Of a stretch of DNA of 64,000 nt, positions 63,451-64,000 are shown one piece after another. How positions within the stretch are numbered: position 1 is the first letter of the stretch; the number at the start of each line of letters is the position of its first letter. The stretch covers positions 1-64,000 of the forward strand of contig WTFG01000004.1 in the NCBI GenBank assembly GCA_009835005.1, given 5' to 3'. The translations under genes and the position numbers were made by a program. The notes beneath the pieces are model-generated. The model was not told the origin of the DNA. It ran no database searches and worked only from the letters and a program-made list of their open reading frames with translations. Origin of the DNA: Flavobacteriaceae bacterium Ap0902 (GTDB taxonomy: Bacteria; Bacteroidota; Bacteroidia; Flavobacteriales; Weeksellaceae).

Positions 63451-64000
63451 ATGGGTCGCATACACAACCTTTCTGAAGATGTTTCTCTAATTACCGAATG
63501 GATCAATGAACTTAGAAATGTAGAATGTCAGAATCAACGCATGGTTTTCCGTAGGAATTTAGAAAGAATTGGTGAAATTGCGGCGTATGAGATTAGTAAG
63601 ACGCTAGATTATAAGGGAATTAATATAAAAACCCCGTTAGCCACTAAAGAATCTAAAACTTTAAATGTCCAGCCTGTCATTATGACTATTTTAAGGGCTG
63701 GTGTCCCTCTATTTAATGGTGTAATGAATTATTTTGACAAAGCCGATGCTGGTTTTGTAGCAGGTTATAGAAAGGAGAGTGGTCATGGTATTTCTGTACG
63801 TCAAGATTATGTAACATGCCCTCAAATCTCTGACAGACCTTTAATTTTAACAGACCCTATGTTGGCAACGGGTTCTTCTTTAAAAGAGGCCTTAGATGAG
63901 ATTTTAGAAATTGGTAAACCTTCTTCTTTGCATTTTATTTGTGCTATCGCAGCCCAGGAAGGTGTAGATTTTATTCAAAAACATTTTCCTCAAGCACATA
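63451..64000 (+). CDS. upp: Uracil phosphoribosyltransferase, 3' end beyond window
   Basis: The first 183 codons are present: MGRIHNLSEDVSLITEWINE, a conserved LRAGVPLFNGVMNYF segment (about 72-86) and the PRPP-binding LILTDPMLATGSSLKEAL (about 131-148). Converts uracil and PRPP to UMP. The gene runs off the right edge. ATG start at 63451. Confidence 0.93.
   Translation, partial: MGRIHNLSEDVSLITEWINELRNVECQNQRMVFRRNLERIGEIAAYEISKTLDYKGINIKTPLATKESKTLNVQPVIMTILRAGVPLFNGVMNYFDKADAGFVAGYRKESGHGISVRQDYVTCPQISDRPLILTDPMLATGSSLKEALDEILEIGKPSSLHFICAIAAQEGVDFIQKHFPQAH

Overview
The window is AT-rich chromosomal DNA from a member of the Bacteroidota, almost certainly class Flavobacteriia. Support: a type IX secretion sorting domain on the protein behind the cobalamin riboswitch; lipoproteins with LxxC lipoboxes; promoters of the Bacteroidota type (TTG about 20 bp upstream of TAnnTTTG); few recognisable Shine-Dalgarno sites and several TTG or non-AUG starts; a DnaE with a fused N-terminal proofreading exonuclease; a run of three SurA/parvulin-type chaperone genes; and the rsfS-ftsH-LUD-cdsA order. 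The species cannot be told.

Left part (1-40 kb) is mostly core genome: lipoprotein, lysS, two tandem ppk2 genes, a three-gene periplasmic peptidyl-prolyl isomerase operon, HMG-CoA lyase, peptidase T with an antiporter and an M15 peptidase, an MsbA-type exporter with truA, a YfcE-type phosphatase, RNase Z, cdsA, a LUD protein, ftsH and rsfS. Then come birA-idi-queD-gcvT, a cobalamin riboswitch driving a BtuG-like surface propeller, crcB, gcvP, clpB, a glycosyltransferase, a potassium channel, a secreted nuclease, an HRDC protein, an orphan PTS-EIIC-like membrane protein, and a minus-strand cassette of aldehyde dehydrogenase, ABM-domain protein and NADP-binding oxidoreductase.

The accessory core lies at about 40.5-56.5 kb: sbcD-sbcC, then a complete type I-B CRISPR-Cas locus (cas6, a pRiA4b-ORF3-family gene, cas8b, cas7, cas5, cas3, cas4, cas1, cas2), a leader, and an array of 21 repeats (31 bp) and 20 spacers ending in a decayed repeat. 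About 45 bp beyond the last repeat lies a second copy of the last 15 codons of sbcC, including the stop codon. The cas locus is therefore bracketed by direct copies of the sbcC 3' end, which points to import or rearrangement at that site. Within the array, three spacers are variants of one sequence sharing a fixed 5' end but with different poly-A lengths, two others are 33/36 identical, and one spacer is itself a near-perfect intrinsic terminator.

Right part (56.5-64 kb): two tandem tRNA-Asp genes with a clear promoter and terminator, trxA, dnaE, a cytosine-deaminase-like amidohydrolase, and divergent upp (cut by the window edge). The last two fit a pyrimidine-salvage link. I found no recognisable transposase, integrase, rRNA or phage structural gene. 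No new multi-gene system is evident; the most unusual material is the architecture around and inside the CRISPR locus.
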